Assembly (NCBI GenBank): GCA_027353565.1
Contig: DAIEHO010000045.1
Location: 1 to 5,788 of the forward strand
Direction of reading: 5' to 3'
Length of the DNA: 5,788 bases
DNA from: Propionibacteriaceae bacterium
Lineage (GTDB): Bacteria; Actinomycetota; Actinomycetes; Propionibacteriales; Propionibacteriaceae
A program made the position numbers and the translations under genes. Below, one piece after another: positions 1-5,306 of the stretch. The notes beneath the pieces were generated by a model, which had not been told where the DNA came from, searched no databases, and saw only the letters and a program-made list of their open reading frames with translations. Position 1 is the stretch's first letter. Each line of letters begins with the position of its first letter.

Positions 1-261
1 ACCGGCGTCCGCCCAGGCCTCGAGGGCCGCGACCATGGCGAACTGCGACGAGCGGTCGAGCTTGCGGGCCTGCACGCGGTCCATGACCGAGGCGGGGTCC
101 ACAGCGGCCTGGGCCGCGATCCGCGTGGACAGGTCCTGTGCCCAGTCGGCCTCGATGAGGCTCACACCACTGGTCCCGGCGACGAGCGCCGACCAGGTGG
201 TGGGCAGGTCGCCGCCCAGGGGGGTGCTTGCTCCTAGGCCGGTGATGACGACGGTTCGCAT
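1..261 (-). CDS. fabF: Beta-ketoacyl-ACP synthase II (KASII), N-terminal part, cut by window edge
   Basis: Elongating condensing enzyme of type II fatty-acid synthesis: it joins malonyl-ACP to a growing acyl-ACP with loss of CO2, in the cytosol. Only the first 87 residues are in the window. They begin MRTVVITGLGASTPLG, the usual opening beta strand and glycine turn of KASI/II proteins, and continue with the W-x-x-L-x-x-G-x-S-G-V pattern (residues 23-33) and the RKLDRSSQFA helix (about 66-75), both typical of the family. The catalytic Cys-His-His triad lies beyond the window and cannot be checked. The ATG at 261-259 is preceded by GAAGGA, about six bases upstream, which supports this start. 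It is the last visible gene of the fabD-fabH-acpP-fabF series, 85 bases after the acpP stop, with a strong hairpin in that gap. A KasA/KasB-like or polyketide-type KAS cannot be excluded from the N-terminus alone, but the context makes FabF the best call. Confidence 0.93.
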   Translation of the reverse strand, partial: MRTVVITGLGASTPLGGDLPTTWSALVAGTSGVSLIEADWAQDLSTRIAAQAAVDPASVMDRVQARKLDRSSQFAMVAALEAWADAG

Positions 262-307
262 GTCTGGTCCTTCGAAGGGTCGGTCAGTGGGTGGGACTGT
301 CCAGGGC

Positions 308-338
308 CGCGGTGGCAGCCGGAGAGGCTGCCACCGCG
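308..338 (-). promoter_or_regulatory. Perfect 13-bp intergenic hairpin between acpP and fabF
   Basis: Arms 308-320 (CGCGGTGGCAGCC) and 326-338 (GGCTGCCACCGCG) are exact reverse complements around a 5-base loop (321-325). The hairpin starts 8 bases after the acpP stop codon and ends 46 bases before the fabF start. On the minus-strand transcript no run of U follows the stem, so it is not a textbook intrinsic terminator. Inference: it may protect the 3' end of an acpP transcript, be an RNase processing point, or be a partial terminator, each of which would let the highly used ACP be made in excess of FabF. The symmetry is certain; the role is not. Confidence 0.75.
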
Positions 339-346
339 AGGGGGGA

Positions 347-592
347 TCAGGCCTGGGCGCGCTCGATGTAGGCGACCGCGTCGCCGACCGTGCGGAGGTT
401 CTTTGCGTCGTCGTCGGGGATGGAGACGCCGAACTTGTCCTCGCAGGCGTAGATGATCTCGACCATCGACAGCGAGTCGACGTCGAGGTCCTCGGTGAAG
501 GACTTGTCGAGCTGCACGTCCTCGACCGCGACACCCGCGACGTCGTTGACGATCTCAGCGAGCTGCTCGCGGATCTCTTCGGTGGTGGCCAT
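347..592 (-). CDS. acpP: Acyl carrier protein
   Basis: An 81-residue acidic acyl carrier protein, the usual family length. It carries acyl intermediates as thioesters on 4'-phosphopantetheine and shuttles them among the fatty-acid synthase enzymes in the cytosol. The attachment motif DVDSLSMVEI is intact with Ser40 as the pantetheinylation site (added by an AcpS-type transferase that is not in this window). Around it, helix II (SLSMVEIIYACEDKFG) and the acidic DDDAKNLRTVGDAV segment match the canonical four-helix fold. The ATG at 592-590 has a strong ribosome-binding site, AAGGAG, eight bases upstream, consistent with high expression. It lies 46 bases downstream of the fabH stop (TAA, 641-639), so it is almost certainly in the same operon, and is followed by a 13-bp hairpin before fabF. 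Codon use is like its neighbours. The identification is firm. Confidence 0.98.
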   Translation of the reverse strand: MATTEEIREQLAEIVNDVAGVAVEDVQLDKSFTEDLDVDSLSMVEIIYACEDKFGVSIPDDDAKNLRTVGDAVAYIERAQA

Positions 593-638
593 GGCTGTTT
601 CTCCTTGGGTTAGGTCTTCTTTACGAAGCTGTGAGCGG

Positions 639-1637
639 TTACGGAAGGACGACGACCTGGCCCGCGTACACGAGGCCGGCGCCGAAACCGATGATGAGGG
701 CGGTCTGTCCCGAGTGGGCCTCGCCGCTGGTCAGCAGCTCGTCCATGGCGATGGGGATGGACGAGGCCGACGTGTTGCCGAAGTACTTGATGGAGCGGGC
801 CACGACGACGTGATCGGGCAGCTTGAGGTGACGAAGCATCGAGTCGGTGATGCGGTTGTTCGCCTGGTGGGGGATGAACACGTCAAGCTGCTCCGGCTCG
901 ATGCCGGTCTGCGTGAGGATGTCACGCGCGGCGTCGGCGATGAATGTCGTGGCCCAGCGGAACACCGGCTTGCCGTCCATGTACACGGTCGGCATGCGTC
1001 CGGCGGGCACCGCGTCGCGGAAGTCCTCGGTCTGCGTGATGACGTCAGCCTGCGTGCCGTCCGATCCCCACACGACCGGTCCCACACCCGGGGTGTCGCT
1101 GCCCACGACGACCGCCGCGCCCGCGCCGTCGGCGAAGAGGAAGGCGGTCGAACGGTCCGACTTGTCGGTGAGGTCGCTGAGACGCTCCGCCCCGACGATC
1201 AGGACGTTCTTGGCCGAGCCGGTACGGATGAGGGCGTCCGCCTGTGCCAGCGCGTAGCAGAATCCGGCGCAGGCAGCCGAGATGTCGTACGCGGCGGGGT
1301 CCTTGAGGCCGAGCTCGGCCGCAACGATCGGCGCGAGTGCCGGGGTCGCCTTCAGGTGCGTGACCGACGCGACGATGACGGCATCGATGTCGTCGGTGTC
1401 CACCTGTGCCTGCGCGATGGCCTTCCGCGAGGCCTCGGTGACCATGTACGACAGCGGCTCGTCGTCGCCGGCCCAGCGCCGTTCGACGATGCCGGTGCGC
1501 TGCTGGATCCACTCGTCGCTCGAGTCGATCATCGTGCACATCTCTTCGTTGGTGACGACGCGACGAGGCAGGTACGAGCCGACGCCGGCGATCCGAGATC
1601 CGGCAGGGCCGGTACGAAGGGTGAGGGGAGCAGTCAC
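639..1637 (-). CDS. fabH: Beta-ketoacyl-ACP synthase III (initiating condensing enzyme)
   Basis: A 332-residue FabH, normal length for the family. It condenses an acyl-CoA primer with malonyl-ACP, the first carbon-carbon step of fatty-acid synthesis, and its primer choice decides straight- versus branched-chain products. The catalytic triad is visible: Cys123 in DISAACAGF, His257 in PHQANNRI and Asn288 in FGNTSASSIP. Other family marks are DEWIQQRTGI near residues 41-50, FADGAGA near 168-174 and the C-terminal GFGAGLVYAG. The chosen start is the GTG at 1637-1635: its GTGA overlaps the fabD TGA by four bases, and AGGAG sits eight bases upstream. An in-frame ATG 90 bases further upstream would add an Arg/Pro-rich tail lying inside fabD and is unlikely. 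Overlap with fabD suggests translational coupling. Primer preference cannot be read from the sequence with confidence, although actinobacteria often use branched primers. Confidence 0.97.
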   Translation of the reverse strand: MTAPLTLRTGPAGSRIAGVGSYLPRRVVTNEEMCTMIDSSDEWIQQRTGIVERRWAGDDEPLSYMVTEASRKAIAQAQVDTDDIDAVIVASVTHLKATPALAPIVAAELGLKDPAAYDISAACAGFCYALAQADALIRTGSAKNVLIVGAERLSDLTDKSDRSTAFLFADGAGAAVVVGSDTPGVGPVVWGSDGTQADVITQTEDFRDAVPAGRMPTVYMDGKPVFRWATTFIADAARDILTQTGIEPEQLDVFIPHQANNRITDSMLRHLKLPDHVVVARSIKYFGNTSASSIPIAMDELLTSGEAHSGQTALIIGFGAGLVYAGQVVVLP

Positions 1638-2842
1638 GCGAGGTTCTCCTGGGCGCTGGAGGGGGACGGGTGGAGGCGGAGCAGGGGCTGTCCGGGGGCG
1701 ACGGGGTCGTCGTTCTCGACGAGCCACTCCAGGACGACGCCACCGTAGGTCGCGGAGACGGGAATCTCGTCGCGGAGGTTCTTGACCGAGCCGATCGAGG
1801 CGTGGGCGTCGATCTTGTCGTCCACGTTGATCGAGGCATCCCGGGTGAACCTGCCCTTGCCCGGCGAGACGACCAGACGCCAGCTCGGCGTCGTCGACAG
1901 GTCGTAGTGGGCGTCGTCAGCATGGCGGTCCACGAAGTCCCGGGCCTCGTCGAGCTGGTCCGGTGTGTTGAGGCTGAACAGCTCCACACCCTTGAGGTTC
2001 CGCTTGGCGATGCCGGTGAGCGTCCCTGCCGGGGGAAGCTCCAGCAGGCCCGTGACGCCGAGCTCGGCCATCGTCGCCATGCAGAGGTCCCAGCGGACGG
2101 GGGTGGAGATCTGGCGCATCATCCGCCTCAGGTACTCCGCGCCGCTCTGGACGACCTGCCCGTCGGCGTTCGACAGCAGGCGGGTGCGCGGGTCCTTGGT
2201 GGACACGGCCTTGGCCAAGGACTGCATGCGGGCGACAGCCGGCTCCATGTGGACGGTGTGGAAGGCACCGGCCACGCTCAGAGGCACGATCCGTGTACGG
2301 TGCGGGGGGTTCGCGGCCAGCTCGGCGAGCTGCTCGGCCGTGCCTCCCGCGACGACCTGGCCGGCGCCGTTGTCATTGGCGGCGGTGAGCCCGTACTTCT
2401 CGATGGCGGCCATGACCTCGTCGCGGTCACCGCCGATGATGGCGGACATGGATGTGGGCCACGCCGCGCTGGCCGCGGCCATCGCCTTGCCGCGTTCGCG
2501 GACCAGCACCATGGCCGCCTCGACGCTGATGACGTTGGTGCCGGCGGCAGCGGTGATCTCACCCACGCTGTGACCCGCGACCACTCCGACCTTGCGAAAG
2601 GCCTCGGAGGGGGAGGGCAGCAGCTCGAGGACGGCTGTCAGGCCGGCCGCGACGAGGAGGGGCTGGGCCACGGCGGTGTCGCGGATGGTCTCGGCGTCCG
2701 CCTCGGTGCCGTAGTGCGCGAGGTCGAGGCCTGACACCGCCGACAGCCACGCGAGGCGGGTGGCAAAGGTGGGGAGTTCCAGCCAAGGGGCGAGGAATCC
2801 GGGGGTCTGGGCGCCTTGGCCCGGGGCGACTATTGCGAGCAC
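1634..2842 (-). CDS. fabD: Malonyl-CoA:ACP transacylase with an extra C-terminal carrier-like domain
   Basis: FabD moves malonate from CoA to ACP through an acyl-serine intermediate, supplying the extender for FabH and FabF. From GTG 2842 the protein is 402 residues. Residues 1 to about 305 form the acyltransferase domain: the Q-G-A-Q oxyanion loop (VAPGQGAQ, 5-12), nucleophile Ser92 in GHSVGE, Arg117 in RERGKAM (binds the malonyl carboxylate), His195 in AGAFHT, and TPVRW near 247-251. Starting at GTG 2842 puts the nucleophile at Ser92, as in E. coli FabD, and gives the usual LAIVAPGQGAQ opening; a GTG at 2887 would add 15 residues, and neither has a clear ribosome-binding site. Typical FabD proteins end near residue 310; here about 85 more residues follow (separate entry). 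It overlaps fabH by four bases, and a palindrome and candidate promoter lie upstream. FabD function is secure; the exact start is less so. Confidence 0.95.
   Translation of the reverse strand: MLAIVAPGQGAQTPGFLAPWLELPTFATRLAWLSAVSGLDLAHYGTEADAETIRDTAVAQPLLVAAGLTAVLELLPSPSEAFRKVGVVAGHSVGEITAAAGTNVISVEAAMVLVRERGKAMAAASAAWPTSMSAIIGGDRDEVMAAIEKYGLTAANDNGAGQVVAGGTAEQLAELAANPPHRTRIVPLSVAGAFHTVHMEPAVARMQSLAKAVSTKDPRTRLLSNADGQVVQSGAEYLRRMMRQISTPVRWDLCMATMAELGVTGLLELPPAGTLTGIAKRNLKGVELFSLNTPDQLDEARDFVDRHADDAHYDLSTTPSWRLVVSPGKGRFTRDASINVDDKIDAHASIGSVKNLRDEIPVSATYGGVVLEWLVENDDPVAPGQPLLRLHPSPSSAQENLA
1667..1891 (-). other. Biotinyl/lipoyl-like C-terminal domain of FabD, probably degenerate
   Basis: FabD residues about 318-392 resemble the flattened beta-barrel of biotin carboxyl carrier and lipoyl domains. 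What I see: VSPGKGRFTR, then NVDDKIDAHASIG in the place of the usual G-D-x-V-x-x-G-Q turn, then SVKNLRDEIPVSA, then GGVVLEWLVENDDPVAPGQ followed by PLLRL, which closely follows the G-x-V-x-E-x-x-V-x-x-G-x-x-V-x-x-G-Q-x-L end of such domains. The modifiable lysine should lie on the hairpin just before EI. Aligning on DEI puts Asn355 there, and the only nearby lysine, Lys354, is one residue away; the turn before GG is also longer than usual. So it is either an unmodified docking or structural module or a carrier with shifted geometry. The resemblance is by eye, without a profile search. A sequence-divergent beta domain of another kind is possible. Confidence 0.6.
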
Positions 2843-2942
2843 GGCTTCATCGTTTCGTGAAAAAGCAGCAAACTCAGTACCGGACACGACGAAGTTGTTC
2901 CGTGTGTCGTTGTAGGAATACTACAAACTGGCCCGCTGGAGG
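2843..2942 (-). promoter_or_regulatory. fasR-fabD intergenic region with candidate fabD promoter
   Basis: This 100-base gap is clearly less GC-rich than the genes around it. On the minus strand a TAGTAT hexamer (2918-2923) fits the actinobacterial -10 pattern TANNNT, and CTGACC (2941-2946, overlapping the fasR stop) lies 17 bases upstream, matching four of six bases of TTGACA. This would start transcription near 2911 and leave a leader of about 70 bases before GTG 2842. The leader can form a weak broken stem (2883-2887 with 2904-2908, plus a 3-bp inner stem at 2891-2893 and 2898-2900). No strong ribosome-binding site is visible for fabD. The fabDHPF operon probably starts here, though read-through from fasR is possible. 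The promoter boundaries are a prediction. Confidence 0.45.
2910..2926. promoter_or_regulatory. TTGTAG-N5-CTACAA palindrome, candidate FasR operator
   Basis: A perfect inverted repeat with 6-base arms (2910-2915 and 2921-2926) around GAATA. It lies 17 bases beyond the fasR stop and about 68 bases upstream of the fabD start, and overlaps the predicted -10 box. An A/T-containing palindrome in about 70 % GC DNA, directly ahead of fabD and behind the gene of its presumed activator, is the best candidate operator in the window. In Streptomyces coelicolor FasR activates the fabD-fabH-acpP-fabF operon by binding its promoter; that this palindrome is the site is inference. An activator normally binds upstream of -35, so if the palindrome is the site, either the promoter is placed differently or the protein acts as a repressor here. 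Confidence 0.5.
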
Positions 2943-4160
2943 TCAGGATGCGAAGAGTCGGCCGACAGTGACGTCCAGCCGCAGCACGTACGCGTCCCGC
3001 GCGGCCGACGGGTTGTAGCCGCTCACGTCCTGGATGCGCCGCAGACGGTAGCGGACGGTGTTCGGATGGACGTAGAGGGCGCGGGCCGATGCCTCGATGG
3101 AACCGCCGTGGTCGAGGAAGGCGATGAGTGTGGTGAGGAGCTCGCCCCCGGCCTGCTCCAGCGGCTGGTAGATGTCGTGCGCGAGCGCCCGCCTGGCGTG
3201 GCCGTCCCCGGCCAGGGCCCGTTCGGGCAGGAGGTCGACTGCGGACACCGGGCGCGGCGCCTCGGGCCAGGCGGCGGAGCTGCGGATGCCCGAGAAGGCG
3301 GCGCGTGCCGAGAGGCCGGCGTCAACCAGCTGTTCGACCACTGGCCCGACGACGATCGGGGCGTCCCCGAAGAAGCTCTGCAGCCGCGCGACCACCGCCA
3401 CCGGGCCGTCGCCGTCGGCAAGGACGGCTCCGCCGAGGACGACGACCAGCCGTTCGCCCTGCGTGGCGACCAGCGCGTCGAGTCCGGCGCGCGTCGCGGC
3501 CTTCCGCAGCTGCTCGACGGCGGACTCGTGGCCCTCGGGAGCGAGCCCGACCGCGACGACGACGGCTTCGGGGGAGTGCCAGCCGAGGGTCGAGGCACGC
3601 GAGACGAGGTTCTCGTCCGCCTCGCCACGGACGACCGCGTCGACGACGAGGCTCTCCAGCCGTGCGTCCCACGCGCCGCGGCTCTCAGCCGCTGTCGCGT
3701 ACAGCTCGGCAGCCGCGAACGCGACCTCCCTGCTGAAGTACACGATCGCGGCGGACAGCACCGCCCTGTCGCTGCGCGGCATCTGGGACACGGTCTGCTC
3801 GACCACCTCGACCGTGGTCCGTACGAGCTCGACGGTCTGCTTGAGCGAGATCCGGCGCATGACCGACCGAGGCGCCGCGTCGAACAGCCCGGCCGGCGTG
3901 ACGGGTTCCTCCCCCTCGTCGGCCAGCCAGTCGACGAAGAGGTCGATGCCCGCGCGGGCGACGATGCCGATCCACGACCGGTGCTCGGCCTCCATGTTGC
4001 CGAACCACTCGTGACGGGCATCCATCTCGGCGAGTACAGCCGTCGTCATCACGGCGGACTGGGCGGACAGACGGCGGACCATCGCCGTACGGGATCGCGA
4101 CGACGGGATGAGGGTCCGACCGCTGACCCGAACCGGTCCTGTCGGAGAGCCCTTCGCCAT
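2943..4160 (-). CDS. fasR: FasR-like transcriptional regulator, PucR/CdaR family
   Basis: A 405-residue DNA-binding regulator. The C-terminal helix-turn-helix is the best-conserved part: GSIEASARALYVHPNTVRYRLRRI (from residue 353) is the PucR-type HTH, with VHPNTVRYRL as recognition helix. Residues about 185-300 form the degenerate GGDEF-like middle domain seen in this family (AVVVAVGLAPEG and ERLVVVLGG strands), and about 45-170 an all-helical sensor-like part with MEAEHRSWIGIVARAGI. Position directly upstream of fabD and domain order match FasR, described in Streptomyces coelicolor as an activator of fabDHPF; the gene name rests on that. The ATG at 4160 is favoured because a TACGCT -10-like box lies exactly seven bases upstream, as in leaderless actinobacterial mRNAs; no Shine-Dalgarno site is visible. 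In-frame ATGs at 4082 and 4049 are alternatives that would remove a basic N-terminal tail. The gene is divergent from the PHP gene, 24 bases away start to start. The ligand is unknown; acyl-CoA sensing would be a guess. Confidence 0.88.
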   Translation of the reverse strand: MAKGSPTGPVRVSGRTLIPSSRSRTAMVRRLSAQSAVMTTAVLAEMDARHEWFGNMEAEHRSWIGIVARAGIDLFVDWLADEGEEPVTPAGLFDAAPRSVMRRISLKQTVELVRTTVEVVEQTVSQMPRSDRAVLSAAIVYFSREVAFAAAELYATAAESRGAWDARLESLVVDAVVRGEADENLVSRASTLGWHSPEAVVVAVGLAPEGHESAVEQLRKAATRAGLDALVATQGERLVVVLGGAVLADGDGPVAVVARLQSFFGDAPIVVGPVVEQLVDAGLSARAAFSGIRSSAAWPEAPRPVSAVDLLPERALAGDGHARRALAHDIYQPLEQAGGELLTTLIAFLDHGGSIEASARALYVHPNTVRYRLRRIQDVSGYNPSAARDAYVLRLDVTVGRLFAS

Positions 4161-4167
4161 GTGCCAC

Positions 4168-4177
4168 AGCGTAGGGT
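4168..4177. promoter_or_regulatory. Candidate bidirectional promoter: overlapping divergent -10 boxes
   Basis: The 10 bases AGCGTAGGGT hold two TANNNT hexamers on opposite strands that share the central TA (4172-4173): TACGCT on minus (4168-4173) and TAGGGT on plus (4172-4177). Each ends exactly seven bases from a start codon, ATG 4160 for fasR and GTG 4185 for the PHP gene, the spacing expected when transcription begins on the first base of the codon. No good -35 element is seen for either direction. Both hexamers are short, so chance is possible. AGGGTGA (4173-4179) could instead be read as a ribosome-binding site for the PHP gene, which is a competing explanation for the plus strand. Confidence 0.45.
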
Positions 4178-4184
4178 GAAACGC

Positions 4185-5213
4185 GTGGTGAATGATCGCG
4201 TACCAGCCTCGCCCGCGGCTGCCCTACGTGAGATCTCCTACTGGCTGGACCGGTCGCGGAGCGACGCGCGCAGGTCGATGGCGTTCCGCGCGTCGGCGGC
4301 GATCCTGGACGCGATGGATCCCGAGGAGTACGCCCTACGCGCCGGCGCCTCCAGCTGGGCCGACGTTCCCGGTATCGGTCCCAGCTCCGCCGGGGTCATC
4401 CAGGCGACCCTCGCCGGGCGCGTCCCCGACTACCTCGCGAGGGTACGGACGGCGGCGCGGCCCCTTGTGACGTCGGGTCTGGAGCTGCGCAGGCGGCTCA
4501 GGGGAGACCTCCACTGCCACACCGACGAGTCGGACGGCAGCGCGCCGTTGGAGGAGATGGTCGCGACGGCCGCGCAGCTCGGCCACGAGTACCTGCTCAT
4601 CACCGACCACTCACCGCGGCTCACCGTGGCCCACGGGCTGAGCGAGGAGCGGCTCGCCGACCAGGGGGTGAGGATCGATGCGGTGAACGAGGCCAGTCCC
4701 GTACGTGTCCTCAAAGGCATCGAGGTCGACATCCTGGACACGGGAGCGCTCGACCAGTCCCCAGCGGCGCTGGGCCGGCTCGACCTCGTCGTCGCCAGCG
4801 TGCACTCGAAGCTCAGCCAGGACTCCGAGACGATGACCCACCGGATGGTTGCGGCGATCGCCAACCCACGGACGAACGTCCTCGGGCACTGCACCGGACG
4901 ACTCGTCGAGGGGGAGCGCGGGCTCCGCAACGAGTCCCGGTTCGACGCGGAGATCGTGTTCGAGGCGTGCCGACAGCTCGACGTGGCGGTCGAGATCAAC
5001 TCACGACCCGAGCGACGGGACCCACCGGGGCGGCTCCTCGAGCTCGCGCGGAATATCGGCTGCTTGTTCAGTATTGACACGGACGCGCACGCCCCCGGAC
5101 AGCTGGAGTTCCTCGACTACGGGTGCGAGCGTGCCCAGGGCATGGGGATCCCTCCCGAACGCATCGTGAACACCTGGCCGCTCGAGAAGCTGCTCGCGTG
5201 GGCGAAGAGATGA
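4185..5213 (+). CDS. PHP-domain phosphoesterase with PolX-like helix-hairpin-helix N-terminus
   Basis: A 342-residue predicted metal-dependent phosphoesterase. Residues about 10-90 resemble the 8-kDa domain of bacterial family X DNA polymerases: a LREISYWLDRS helix, a FRASAAILDAM helix and a helix-hairpin-helix with VPGIGPSSAGVIQATLAG at 61-78. About 15 residues later the PHP domain begins, with its metal ligands visible: His110 and His112 (DLHCHT), Asp141-His142 (ITDH), Glu180 (KGIEVD), His207 (ASVHSK), His235 (GHCTGR) and Asp300/His302 (TDAH), plus EINSRPER as in PolX PHP domains. No palm or nucleotidyltransferase region is present, so it should not be a polymerase. Likely activities are 3' phosphoesterase or exonuclease on DNA ends; the substrate is unknown, and histidinol phosphatase is a less likely alternative. 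Starts at GTG 4185 (chosen), 4188 or 4176 are close together. The open frame continues upstream antisense to fasR, which I take as a GC artefact. It is followed by aceE after 93 bases. Confidence 0.88.
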   Translation: MVNDRVPASPAAALREISYWLDRSRSDARRSMAFRASAAILDAMDPEEYALRAGASSWADVPGIGPSSAGVIQATLAGRVPDYLARVRTAARPLVTSGLELRRRLRGDLHCHTDESDGSAPLEEMVATAAQLGHEYLLITDHSPRLTVAHGLSEERLADQGVRIDAVNEASPVRVLKGIEVDILDTGALDQSPAALGRLDLVVASVHSKLSQDSETMTHRMVAAIANPRTNVLGHCTGRLVEGERGLRNESRFDAEIVFEACRQLDVAVEINSRPERRDPPGRLLELARNIGCLFSIDTDAHAPGQLEFLDYGCERAQGMGIPPERIVNTWPLEKLLAWAKR

Positions 5214-5306
5214 CGGTCCGCCGTCCGCCTCGATTGCACGGGCTGGGGCTCAGGCGCCGGACATGACAAGATTGCACCCGAGAGACGAAGCGACGAAAGG
5301 TATCTG
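5214..5306 (+). repeat. PHP-aceE intergenic region with GATTGCAC direct repeat
   Basis: GATTGCAC occurs at 5232-5239 and 5270-5277, on the same strand and 38 bases apart in a 93-base gap. A small 5-bp stem (5212-5216 with 5221-5225) overlaps the PHP stop codon and lacks a T-tract, so it is not a convincing terminator. I find no TANNNT hexamer in the gap. aceE is therefore either co-transcribed with the PHP gene or driven by a promoter I cannot recognise. The repeat could be a pair of regulator sites, but an 8-base repeat may also be chance. Confidence 0.35.

Noticed and set aside
611..628. Short CTTC/GAAG stem between fabH and acpP as a regulatory hairpin
   Set aside because: Only 4 base pairs, not convincing.
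1638..1727. fabH starting at ATG 1727 with 30 more residues
   Set aside because: The extension is Arg/Pro-rich, lies within the FabD C-terminal coding sequence, and the GTG at 1637 has a good ribosome-binding site and a GTGA overlap.
453..1748. Long plus-strand open frame (431 codons) opposite fabH and acpP
   Set aside because: It is antisense to two certain genes, its translation is low-complexity Arg/Gly/Asp/Val-rich with no recognisable motif, and long shadow frames are expected at this GC content.
1670..2734. Plus-strand open frame of 354 codons opposite fabD
   Set aside because: Same reasoning: antisense to a gene with intact catalytic residues, no family motif, no ribosome-binding site.
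3066..4184. Upstream extension of the PHP reading frame, giving a 715-residue protein
   Set aside because: The extra 373 residues are antisense to fasR and lack any domain; homology to PolX-like proteins begins only after about 4200.
5074..5079. Perfect TTGACA -35 hexamer inside the end of the PHP gene, possible aceE promoter
   Set aside because: No TANNNT or similar -10 hexamer is found 16-19 bases downstream; the bases encode the conserved Ile-Asp segment of the PHP domain.
5212..5225. Small stem GACGG-TCCG-CCGTC at the PHP stop codon as a terminator
   Set aside because: Only 5 base pairs and no T-tract; such stems arise readily by chance in GC-rich DNA.
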